A stretch of 17,393 bases of DNA from Anaerolinea thermophila. GTDB taxonomy: Bacteria; Chloroflexota; Anaerolineae; Anaerolineales; Villigracilaceae. The stretch spans positions 1 through 17,393 of the forward strand of contig DYLB01000025.1 in NCBI GenBank assembly GCA_020722305.1. The letters run 5' to 3'. Both the position numbers and the translations under genes were made by a program. The notes under the pieces are model-generated. The model was not told the DNA's origin, did not search any database, and saw nothing but the letters and a program-made list of their open reading frames with translations. This document shows, one piece after another, positions 1 to 7,600 of this stretch; positions within the stretch are counted from its first letter, which is position 1, and the number at the start of each line of letters is the position of its first letter.

Positions 1-80
1 ATCTTGGCGGCTTTGCGCCTTTGCGTTGAAAAATACCTTTTTGCAGTGGAGTCAATATTGTATGAAAGGAGAAGGACAAG
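1..80. other. Intergenic start of window with TTTGCG repeat
   Basis: No gene is visible here. TTTGCG occurs twice (12-17 and 20-25) in a CTTGGCG/CTTTGCG-like stretch that resembles short dispersed intergenic repeats; that resemblance is from memory only. The last part (65-75, AAAGGAGAAGG) is a strong Shine-Dalgarno sequence serving the broken lipoprotein leader that starts at 81. Confidence 0.35.
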
Positions 81-201
81 ATGAAAAAACTGACCGTCCT
101 GTGTTCCCTGCCTGGCCGCGGCGGCCCTCGCCCTGACCGCCTGCGGCGGGGGACGATCGCTCTCGGCTACCTCGAAGGCGAAGCCTCCTGCCAGGGCCTG
201 A
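81..201 (+). pseudogene. Frameshifted, truncated lipoprotein leader
   Basis: A strong ribosome binding site (GGAG at 68-71, 9 nt spacing) precedes ATG at 81. The first ten codons read MKKLTVLCSL. The hydrophobic core and lipobox continue only after a one-base shift near 111, as LAAAALALTACGGG in the frame of position 112. Joined, the two parts form a textbook lipoprotein signal peptide with Cys in an LTAC lipobox. The lipobox frame stops at 199-201 and the unshifted frame at 234-236, so no mature protein remains. In Gram-positive-like and Chloroflexota genomes such leaders often belong to ABC-transporter substrate-binding proteins. Next to a PuuB-like oxidoreductase a polyamine-binding protein is conceivable, but nothing in the remnant proves it. 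A sequencing error could explain the shift, but not the missing body. Confidence 0.6.
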
Positions 202-208
202 TTTTGCG

Positions 209-227
209 CCGAAGTCGGAGACTTCGG
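209..227. repeat. Short perfect inverted repeat (hairpin)
   Basis: CCGAAGTC (209-216) and GACTTCGG (220-227) are perfect inverted repeats around a 3-nt loop. There is no T-tract after the stem, so an intrinsic terminator is doubtful. It may be a dispersed hairpin repeat that helped truncate the lipoprotein gene upstream. Confidence 0.5.
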
Positions 228-259
228 ACTCCTTGATCTAAGCAGCACTACCCTCAAAC

Positions 260-1534
260 ATGATGATATCCGAACCTTTCTGGACCTGGTCCTGCTCCCG
301 TCCCGACGACCTGCCGGTGGCTGACGCCCTCCCCGAGTCTGCTGATGTGGCGGTCATCGGCGGCGGCTACACCGGTTTGAGCGCGGCCCGCACCCTGGCC
401 AAAAGCGGCGCGACCGTCGTCGTGCTGGAGCGGGAGACTATCGGCTGGGGCGCTTCGTCCCGTAACGGCGGCATGACCGGCTGCGGGCTGAAGCGCCCTG
501 CCCCGGCCATCTTCAATCGCTATGGTGAGAAATACGGTCACATCTTCTGGCAGGCCTCGCTAGAGGCTTTCAACCTGGTCAAGGAATTTGTCTTCACCGA
601 AGGCGTAGACTGCGACTTCCAGGAGAACGGCTCGATCTGCCTGGCGTACAAACCCTCCCACTTCGAGGACTTCAAATCCGAAGCCGAATGGAACCGGCGC
701 GTGCTCGGCCACGAGATGCAGGTTATTTCCCCATCCGAATTGAAGGCCGAAGTCGGCAGCACCGCCTACTTCGGCGGGATCGTTGACGAACACGGGGCGG
801 GGCTGCACCCGGCCAAATTCGTCTTCGGGGTGGCGAGGGTGGCGGCAAAATACGGCGCAACCCTGGTCGAGAATGCCCCGGTGACGCGGCTGGAAAAGAC
901 CGGGGAGGGGTTCACTGTCCACACCCGGCGCGGCCTCCTCCGGGTCCGGGAAGTGATTTCGGCGACCAACGGGTACACCGAAAGCCTCGTCCCCGGTCTC
1001 AAGTCCCGGGTCCTGCCGGTCGGCAGTTACATCATCGTCACCGAGCCGCTCTCGCCGGAGTTGCAGCAGGAGATCAGCCCGAAGGGCCGCATGATGTGGG
1101 ACGCCAAGTGGTTCCTGAACTATTTCCGCCTGACCCCCGACGGGCGGATGCTGTGGGGCGGGCGCAACAACCTGAGCACCGATCTCGACTTGGGCGAGAG
1201 CGCCCAGATCCTGCGGGGTCAGATGCTGCGGGCCTTCCCCCAGCTTGCAGGCGTGCCCGTCACCCACACCTGGAGCGGCAAGCTAGGCCTGACCTTCGAC
1301 TTGATGCCCCACATCGGGCGGGTGAACGGTGTGCATTATGCGATGGGCTACGGCGGGCACGGCTTCCACGTGGCGCTCTACCTGGGGCGGGAACTGGCCC
1401 AACTGCTGACCGGCGAGAAGACCGCCAGCCCCTTCGCCGAAATCCCTCACCCGACGTATTTCTTCTACCGGGAGCGGGCCTGGTTCTTGCCCCTGGCCGC
1501 CCGCTACTACCGCCTGCTGGATGCGTTTGGATAG
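260..1534 (+). CDS. FAD-dependent amine oxidoreductase, DAO family (PuuB-like)
   Basis: This is a 424-residue flavoprotein of the DAO (D-amino-acid oxidase / glycine oxidase) superfamily. Residues 32-41 (VIGGGYTGLS) form the GxGxxG Rossmann loop for FAD, and Glu57 after the second strand should bind the ribose. GWGASSRNGG at 62-71 is the second flavin motif typical of gamma-glutamylputrescine oxidase-like enzymes. A GYGGHG motif near residue 375 closes the FAD site. Such enzymes oxidise an amine to imine or aldehyde with release of H2O2 or transfer to an acceptor; the substrate here is unknown. An in-frame stop at 239-241 limits the start to 260 or 263. There is no clear Shine-Dalgarno; a weak TACCCT hexamer lies 5 nt upstream. 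The protein is cytoplasmic, full length, and converges on the DUF2298 gene. The broken lipoprotein leader upstream could be a former transport partner. Confidence 0.85.
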   Translation: MMISEPFWTWSCSRPDDLPVADALPESADVAVIGGGYTGLSAARTLAKSGATVVVLERETIGWGASSRNGGMTGCGLKRPAPAIFNRYGEKYGHIFWQASLEAFNLVKEFVFTEGVDCDFQENGSICLAYKPSHFEDFKSEAEWNRRVLGHEMQVISPSELKAEVGSTAYFGGIVDEHGAGLHPAKFVFGVARVAAKYGATLVENAPVTRLEKTGEGFTVHTRRGLLRVREVISATNGYTESLVPGLKSRVLPVGSYIIVTEPLSPELQQEISPKGRMMWDAKWFLNYFRLTPDGRMLWGGRNNLSTDLDLGESAQILRGQMLRAFPQLAGVPVTHTWSGKLGLTFDLMPHIGRVNGVHYAMGYGGHGFHVALYLGRELAQLLTGEKTASPFAEIPHPTYFFYRERAWFLPLAARYYRLLDAFG

Positions 1535-1545
1535 GGAGGCCGAAA

Positions 1546-1602
1546 AATGTGAAAGCCCTGTTCCTTTGTGATCGGACCTTTACGGATTCACATTGGAGCA
1601 GG
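1546..1602. other. Interlocking inverted repeats between convergent genes
   Basis: AATGTGAA (1546-1553) is complementary to TTCACATT (1587-1594), and CCTGTTCC (1557-1564) pairs with GGAGCAGG (1595-1602) with one G-U. The order A-B-A'-B' is that of an H-type pseudoknot or of two mutually exclusive hairpins. It fills most of the 73-bp gap between two convergent stop codons, so a bidirectional transcription end is possible. Confidence 0.3.
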
Positions 1603-1607
1603 ACTTT

Positions 1608-4142
1608 TTACGGGACCTGGTAAACCGCGGTTTCCCCCTCCTGGAAGATGAGTTTCAGGAAGCGCTGGAATTTTTCTTCTCTGACGTTGTAGGTGTTCTT
1701 TTCCATGCTGCCGACGACCACGTAGCGGATGCCGTAACGCTGGATGATGCCACTGGCTTCGATCCAGTCGGAGGTGGTGTAGAGGGTCTCGATGTCGGTC
1801 AGGCGGGTTCCCTGCGGCTCGTAGCTGCCGCGCCACTGTCCCTCGTGGCCAGGCCAGCCGAGGACGGTGGGCAGGCCGGTGTGGGTGCTGATCCGCCCGT
1901 AGAGAGTGTAACTGCCCCCAGCGATGCTGGCTTCGGCGACCACACCGAGAGGCATATCCTGTAAAAAGCGGATGGCGGCGGCATCGTCGGGGTTCTCTTG
2001 ATCGAGGTGGGCCGCCCCGTCGAGGGTGCGGCCAAAGAGGGGTTTGAAATTCTCGGTCTTGTTCGGCAGGCTGAGGGCGGGATAGGTCAGCCCGGCGATG
2101 AGTGCCAGCGACAGGCCGACGCGCCAGGCCCAGTCCGCCGGGCCGCGCAGGGAGCGAAGCAGGGCCGCCGCGCCGAAGGCCGCCGCCAGCGAGAGCAGGA
2201 TCCAGGCCTGGTAGTAGAATTTGAAGACTGTGTTCATGCGCGTCCCGAACTGGTCGCGCAGGTAGACGAATTCGGGGGCGAGGATGAGCAGGACGCCGAG
2301 GCCGATGAGCAGCAGGACAAAGACGGTGGACGGTGAACGGCGGGCGGTAGCGGGAGCTTCGTCTTTGGTTTGGGGCGAACGGTTGTTGGCGACGATCAGG
2401 GCCAGGGCGGGGACGAGGAGGGCCAGCAGGGTGAGCAGCCCGCCGCCGTGGGCGATGCGGCGGATGGTCGCGTCCTTGAAGAAGACGCCGAAACTCGAAG
2501 CACCCTGGGCGAGCATCTCGGCCTGGGCCACGTCTGGGCGGAGGTAGGTGGCGATCCAGGCCATCAGCCAGGATAAGGCCCAAAGGAGCAGGACCAGGCC
2601 GGACGTCAAGGAGAGCGCGAGGGCCAGTTTGGGCTTCTGGCGGCGCCATTGGAAAATGATCCAGGCGAAGAGTGGCACGAACAGCGTCCCAAACATGACC
2701 CACAGGTGGGCGCCCCGGGTGGCGTAGACCAGGTTGGGCAGGGGGCCGCCGGCCTGGGAGGAAAATCCGAGGTAGAAGGGCAGGTAGAGCAGAATCGAGA
2801 GCAGGCCGAGCGGCAGGCCGAAGCCGAACAGGTCTTCGAGACGGTCCCAGCCCCAGCCCTGCTCGAAGACGCTGGCCAGGGTGTAGGCGAGGACGATGAG
2901 GGCGGCGTAGGGCAGGATGTCCCAGGTGTTGAGGAAGGCCAGCCCGCCCAGGACGAGGGCGGCGAAGGCGAAGTCCATTTGGCGCAGGTGGAGCGGCAGG
3001 CCGAAAATGTGAATGGACGGCTTTTCGCGCTGGAAGAACAGGTTGAGCGCCACGCCGACAGCCAGGAGGCCAAAGGGGATGGCCAGCACGTGCGGATGCA
3101 GGTCGCCGAGCAGGAAAGAAAAGAAGGGGAATTCGTCAATCGGGGAGAGGTCGCTGATGACGCCCCTCAGGTCGGTGTCCATGATGACGCGGGAGGCGCG
3201 CCACCACCACCAATGCCGGGTGGGAATCCAACCGCTCCCGGAAGGGATGTCACTGAGGTCCTTGATGTTGAGCCAGGCCCAGAAGTTGAAGGCGCCGGGG
3301 TCTTTGGGCCAGAACAGGCCGCGGGTGTGGAGCGCATCGAGGAAGCCTTCGAGGTTGGAGACGAGGAGCAGGAAGAGGGGGCCGAGGAGAGGGAGACCAG
3401 TGTTCAGTGACCAGTGTTCAGTGACCGGTGGGCGGTTTTCAGATGGGGCGGGGTTGCGCGGGGTATGGGGCGAGGGGCGTGCTGCGTGGGCGGCGAGCAG
3501 GTTGTAGAGGATGCCGTAGGCGCCGACGGCAGCCAGGGCGAAGACGAGCGAGAGCATCAGGTTGAAGGCTACGCTGCCGGGGGTGGCGGTCAGTTTGGCG
3601 AGCATGGCGGCCATGATGTAGCCGAAGTGGTAGTACGAGATCGAGTAGCCGGAGAGCCAGGGGTCGTTGGGCGGGAAGGTCGGCGAGCGCAGGATGGCGT
3701 TGATGAAGGCCAGTTCCATCGGCTTTTCGGTGGCGACGATCTCCGGGTTGTTGGCCCGGACGAAGGCCATGAACCCGAAGGCGGCCAGGAACAGGATTTC
3801 GACTATGGCGACGGTGCGCCAGTTGGCTTTGAGCCATTCGACCGTAGACCGTAGACCGGGGACAGTGGGGAGTTGACTGTCTTCGGTCTTCCGTCCACGG
3901 TCCAAAAGCGCCCAGACGCTCAATCCGCCAAGCGCCAGCAATCCCAGCAGGATGCCGCCGATGTCGTTTTGGGCGACGCCGAGCGAGGCCAGCATCCAAA
4001 AAACGTAGGCCCAGATGAGCAGGCCAACGGTGCGGGCCAGGCTGTAGCCGCGGTCAGCCAGGGCCGGGAAGAGGTGCCAGGTCAGCGGGAAGGCAAGCAG
4101 GCTGAGGAGGGTGGTGAGGAGATACCAGGAGAGGAAGATCAT
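1608..4142 (-). CDS. DUF2298 / Chlor_Arch_YYY polytopic membrane protein
   Basis: This 844-residue protein is built of hydrophobic segments separated by short loops. It carries the features of the DUF2298 (Chlor_Arch_YYY) family: FPPNDPW then SYYHFGY (about 157-175, the 'YYY' motif), the EFPFFSF and DLHPH block (337-351), RMNTVFKFYYQAW (about 635-647) and a short soluble C-terminal domain. The family is uncharacterised. Its shape, and the neighbouring GT39 genes, suggest a GT-C-like membrane glycosyltransferase, possibly using polyprenyl-phosphate sugar on the outer face; this is inference. It aligns throughout with residues 870-1667 of the fusion protein upstream. Three loops (about 81-101, 218-249 and 593-609) are encoded by heptad repeat blocks and are longer than or unlike the paralogue. 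The ATG at 4140-4142 abuts a 21-bp repeat, an in-frame stop lies two codons upstream, and no Shine-Dalgarno is present. Confidence 0.85.
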   Translation of the reverse strand: MIFLSWYLLTTLLSLLAFPLTWHLFPALADRGYSLARTVGLLIWAYVFWMLASLGVAQNDIGGILLGLLALGGLSVWALLDRGRKTEDSQLPTVPGLRSTVEWLKANWRTVAIVEILFLAAFGFMAFVRANNPEIVATEKPMELAFINAILRSPTFPPNDPWLSGYSISYYHFGYIMAAMLAKLTATPGSVAFNLMLSLVFALAAVGAYGILYNLLAAHAARPSPHTPRNPAPSENRPPVTEHWSLNTGLPLLGPLFLLLVSNLEGFLDALHTRGLFWPKDPGAFNFWAWLNIKDLSDIPSGSGWIPTRHWWWWRASRVIMDTDLRGVISDLSPIDEFPFFSFLLGDLHPHVLAIPFGLLAVGVALNLFFQREKPSIHIFGLPLHLRQMDFAFAALVLGGLAFLNTWDILPYAALIVLAYTLASVFEQGWGWDRLEDLFGFGLPLGLLSILLYLPFYLGFSSQAGGPLPNLVYATRGAHLWVMFGTLFVPLFAWIIFQWRRQKPKLALALSLTSGLVLLLWALSWLMAWIATYLRPDVAQAEMLAQGASSFGVFFKDATIRRIAHGGGLLTLLALLVPALALIVANNRSPQTKDEAPATARRSPSTVFVLLLIGLGVLLILAPEFVYLRDQFGTRMNTVFKFYYQAWILLSLAAAFGAAALLRSLRGPADWAWRVGLSLALIAGLTYPALSLPNKTENFKPLFGRTLDGAAHLDQENPDDAAAIRFLQDMPLGVVAEASIAGGSYTLYGRISTHTGLPTVLGWPGHEGQWRGSYEPQGTRLTDIETLYTTSDWIEASGIIQRYGIRYVVVGSMEKNTYNVREEKFQRFLKLIFQEGETAVYQVP
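2318..2367. repeat. In-frame heptad repeat block 1 (DUF2298 gene)
   Basis: The + strand shows the 7-bp units GGTGGAC, GGTGAAC, GGCGGGC and GGTAGCG at 2325-2352. They are bounded by a perfect 8-bp inverted repeat, CAAAGACG (2318-2325) and CGTCTTTG (2360-2367). The block encodes about residues 593-609, a polar loop (TKDEAPATARRSPST) between two membrane segments. The equivalent loop in the paralogous fusion protein is about 11 residues shorter. Confidence 0.55.
3396..3490. repeat. In-frame heptad repeat block 2, two adjoining arrays
   Basis: The first array (3396-3430) alternates ACCAGTG and TTCAGTG and ends in ACCGGTG. A second array (3442-3490) has units such as GCGCGGG, GTATGGG, GCGAGGG and GCGTGGG in constant 7-bp phase. 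Together they encode about residues 218-249 of the DUF2298 protein, a Pro/Arg/Ser-rich loop that includes VTEHWSLNTG. The same loop in the paralogue is filled by block 4, which has a different heptad family. Confidence 0.7.
3840..3903. repeat. In-frame heptad inverted repeat, block 3
   Basis: The left arm (3840-3867) is four units: GACCGTA, GACCGTA, GACCGGG, GACAGTG. The right arm (3875-3902), read on the minus strand, is GACCGTG, GACGGAA, GACCGAA, GACAGTC. The two 28-bp arms match at 22 of 28 positions and flank a 7-bp spacer. The block encodes about residues 81-101 (DRGRKTEDSQLPTVPGLRST) of the DUF2298 protein, in a loop about 16 residues longer than in the paralogue. Confidence 0.75.
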
Positions 4143-4238
4143 CAGTAATCAGTAACCAGTCATCAGTAATCAGTAACCAGTCATCAGTAATCAGTAACCA
4201 GTCATCAGTAACCAGTAATCAGTGAAGGTGGAAGGTGG
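4141..4238. repeat. Tandem heptad array at a gene junction
   Basis: Three perfect 21-bp copies (4141-4161, 4162-4182, 4183-4203) are each made of ATCAGTA, ATCAGTA, ACCAGTC. They continue in the same 7-bp phase as ATCAGTA, ACCAGTA, ATCAGTG, AAGGTGG, AAGGTGG. That is 14 consecutive heptads. The array encodes the last residues and stop codon of the DUF952 protein (FHLPPSLITGY, stop at 4205-4207) and overlaps the ATG of the DUF2298 gene by two bases. It is not a CRISPR array because there are no spacers. Confidence 0.9.
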
Positions 4239-4576
4239 AAGAGGCCGGTTTCGTCGGGCGGGAAGTCGAGGACGGAGGTGACCGCGTCGAGGTTGAGCGG
4301 GCCGTAGAGGTGCGGGAACAGATCGTCCGTGACGGGGGCCCGGCCGGGGGCGGGATGAACGGGCGGTTCCCATTTGAGTTCACCGGTCAGCCGGGACGGG
4401 TCAATGACCAGCAGCACCAGTCCGCTCTGGCCGGCGTAAAAGGCGTTGGCGACCTTCACGATCTGGTCGGGGCGCGAGCAATGGATGAAGCCTTCCGAGC
4501 GCAGGCTGGGGGTGGTGTAAACGCCGGTTTGACGGGCGGCCAGCCAGGCGTCGCGGGTGGTGAGGTGGGTGATCAT
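4205..4576 (-). CDS. DUF952 family protein
   Basis: A 123-residue soluble protein with the DUF952 signature: HLTTRDAW near the N-terminus, EGFIHCS about 30 residues in, then VANAFYAG, LVLLVIDPSRL, KWEPP, FPHLYGPLNLDAV. DUF952 proteins are small, widespread and biochemically uncharacterised; I recall them being grouped with ADP-ribosyltransferase-like folds, but only weakly. The start at 4576 is chosen because a GGAG ribosome site lies about 10 nt upstream and the DUF952 homology begins at once. The longer frame reaching 4825 overlaps the upstream gene and has no family-like sequence. The C-terminal residues and stop codon come from the heptad array. It lies 46 bp after the fusion gene and 62 bp before the DUF2298 gene, so it is probably cotranscribed. 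Its link with glycan synthesis is unclear. Confidence 0.8.
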   Translation of the reverse strand: MITHLTTRDAWLAARQTGVYTTPSLRSEGFIHCSRPDQIVKVANAFYAGQSGLVLLVIDPSRLTGELKWEPPVHPAPGRAPVTDDLFPHLYGPLNLDAVTSVLDFPPDETGLFHLPPSLITGY

Positions 4577-4622
4577 TTCTATCAGTCTCCTGCGGAACAC
4601 GCTGCACAGGCAGGGTTGCGTG

Positions 4623-7600
4623 TTATGGCAGCACTTCGTAGATGACCGTGGCCCGGTCACGGTAAACTTCCTTCCAGTAAAGGTCATTGTACTGCTCGAA
4701 TTTGGCGAGACCTTCGGGGCTGTAATAGTTCCGTTCCAGTTGGCCGACGATGATGTAACGCACATTGTATTTTTCGAGGAAGGTCCGGGTTTCGAACGGA
4801 TTGATGCTCTCGTAAAAAGCGTCAATCTCCTGGACCCGCTTCTCGACCCATTCCGCCGGGACCACGCCGCCGCGCTGCTGGCGCTGGTGCCAGTTCCAGC
4901 CGACGACGCCGGGCAGGCCAGTGTAGATAGTGTAGCGTTTGCCCCACAGGTATTCGACGGTTTGGGCCTCGACGATCAGCGGCGAACCCTGCACGTTCTC
5001 CTGCATCCAGCGGATAGCGTCGTAGTCCTGGCTCAGGTCCATGTCACCCTTGTCCCAATATTGGGCGTATTTCATGTACGCCATGCTGTCCAGGCTGTGG
5101 GGGGCGGCGGGGGCCATGCGGTCATGGATTTTGTCGAAAGTGGCGGTGAGGGTGAACATGGCGGCGATGACGAGCAGCAGGATGCCGGTCCCCTCGAAGA
5201 ACGAGCGCCAGCCTGCCGTCCAGCGCCGCAGGTCGGGCAGCAGCCAGCCGAAACCGGCCGCAGCGCTGATGGCCAGCAGCATCCAGGCTTGCAGGTAAAT
5301 CTTGAAGATGGTGTTCATCCGCCCGATGTCGCCGACCAGGACGACCAGCTCGACCACGATGGTCAGCAGCATCCCGGTCCCGATCATGAACAGGACCAGG
5401 CGCTTGACGTCCGGCTGACCGGGGCGCAGGATCAGGACCAAGGCCCAGACGGCCAGCGGCAGGGCGATCCAGCCGATCTTGACCCCAAAGGCGGCCAGGG
5501 CGATCAGCATCACGATTACGGCGCTGGCCGAGACCTCGATCAGAAAGCGGTACGGGCGCAGTTTTTGTAACGAAGATAAGGGCGTGTTCGCCATCCACTC
5601 GCGGGTCTCCCAACTCATCCAGGCTGTGATGACGAACAGGAACAATCCCCAGTGGGTGAAATATGACGAGAACGGGGTGTACGGCCCCAGCCAGCGGCTG
5701 ACCTGGTTGTAGCCCAGGCCGTACCAGTGGTCGTAGGGCTGGTAGAAAATTTTCGATAGCCCGGCCAGCAGGGCCATGCTGCCCACCGCCAACAGGAACC
5801 GGTTGAGGGAGCTGCGTCCCTGCCCGCCGCGCCAGACGGCGTACCCGACCGCAATCGCGGCCAGCAGCAGGTAGGTGTAATAATCCCAGGTATTGGTCGG
5901 TCTGATGGCTCCCACGACCAGCCCGGCGAAGCCGAACGACAGCCCAGCAGATAATCCGCCCGCCCATTTGCCCTGGGCCTTGATGGCCGAGACCGCCCAG
6001 GCAATCGTCAGGGTGGTTAGCAGCAGCACCAGCATGTGGGCGTGCAGGTCGCTGTACAGGAAAGTGAAATAGGGGAACTCGGTGATCTCGTTGCCGGGGC
6101 CGGAGGGCATGACCCGGCTGGGGTTCCAGTACCACTCGCCCACGTTGACCGGCAGCAGCGTCCCGGTTAGCACCTTGACCAATCCGCCAAAGGCCCAGGC
6201 CCAGCGCTGCGGGATGCTGGCAACTTCGATGATGCCGTCGGGCGCGCCCACTTTTTGCAAAGCCTGAAAGACCAGCTGCATCGTCCCCAGGTTGCCGAGC
6301 AGCACGACCGCCGCTGAAGAAGCCAGGCCGGTAAAAAGAGAATAGAGATCAGAGCGTGGAGAGTAGTCATTGTTCTCCAATTCCCTGCTCCCAGCTCTCT
6401 GAACCAGGTTCCACCCGATCGAGAACGCTCCCGCCGCCACCATGGCGAAGATCGTCGGCAGGAGGAAGTTATAGGCAATCGTCGGCACGATGCCGAGCAG
6501 CTTCACCGGCGTGCCGACCAGCACGAACCCGTAATAGTAATAATTGATGTACCCGCCCGCAAACCAGGGGTCATACGGCGGGAACGAGGTACTCTTGAGC
6601 ACCGCGTTGAAATACGAAAAATCCATCGGGCGCTCGCCGCCCTTGGCCGGATGCCACAGGTCGGGGTTGCCCAGGCGGACGAGCAAATCGAAGAGGAAGA
6701 AGGACAGGAAGATTCCCTCGGCGAGCAGGAAGTACCGTTTCTTCGACTTCCACTCGGCGAGCAGTTCCTCCCGCTGCATCCACCCGGACCCGAGGCCTGC
6801 CACCGCCAAAAGGGCCAGCACCACGCCGATGGTGGTCCGCGAATACGCCAGCCCGACCGACCCGGCCAGCCACGAGAAATAAGCCAGGATGACCAGCCCG
6901 GCGGCGCGGGCCAGCGGGTAGCCGCGGTCCTTCAGGCCGGGGAAGACCAGCCGCAGCAGCGGATAAGTGATGAGGCCCAGAAGGAATACGAACACATACC
7001 ACCACAACAGTCCCAGGGCGGGATAGCGGTTGATCAGCGCCGAGGTGTCGAACAGCTCCGACCAGGTGCCGCCCGCCTGCTGCCGGGCCAGTCTGTCGGC
7101 GGGCAGCATCAGGTCCTTGTAATCGGCGGCCCGGCGCGGCGTCAGATGGACGACATTGCTCAGGTCCACCTTGCCGAGGATAGCTTCGACCTGCTCCCGG
7201 CTGAAATCACCGGACTTCTTGAAGATCAGCACTTTGGTGGCGTCGTAAACGGTGAAGGCTTCCTCGGCGAACTGGGTATTGGCTTCCCAGTGAAAGCCGC
7301 CGGGCAGGTCGAGGCTGGGGAACGACTCGAAGACTTTGACCAGCTCGAAACCCAATTGCCCCTCATAATCGCCGGGGCGGGCCACGTTGTAGCAGTAGAT
7401 CACGTCCTGCTCCGGCGGGCAGCCGATCAGCGCCCGGTAGTAGGCTGTGGTCAGCGGGTAGCGCTCCGGGACGCGGGTGATCGTGGCCCACTGGCGGTTG
7501 GAGGTGATGAAGAGGTAATCTGCCTGGCCGAGGATATCGTAGAAGCGCTGGAGCTTGTCGGGGTTGTCGTCCCAGTACAGTTCCAGGTTCAGGCCGGTGT

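Noticed and set aside
1588..2703. Minus-strand frame of 371 codons overlapping the DUF2298 gene
   Set aside because: Pro/Arg/His-rich shadow in another frame of the same strand; the membrane protein in the chosen frame has family motifs.
4141..4238. CRISPR array
   Set aside because: Units are contiguous with no unique spacers and are built of 7-bp steps; no cas genes are nearby.
4577..4825. N-terminal extension of the DUF952 frame
   Set aside because: It overlaps the end of the fusion gene, lacks DUF952-like residues, and a good GGAG site marks the ATG at 4576.
5560..5590. Possible further heptad block in the fusion gene (ANTPLSSLQKLR loop)
   Set aside because: The stretch is AT-richer than its flanks but shows no 7-bp periodicity or inverted repeat.
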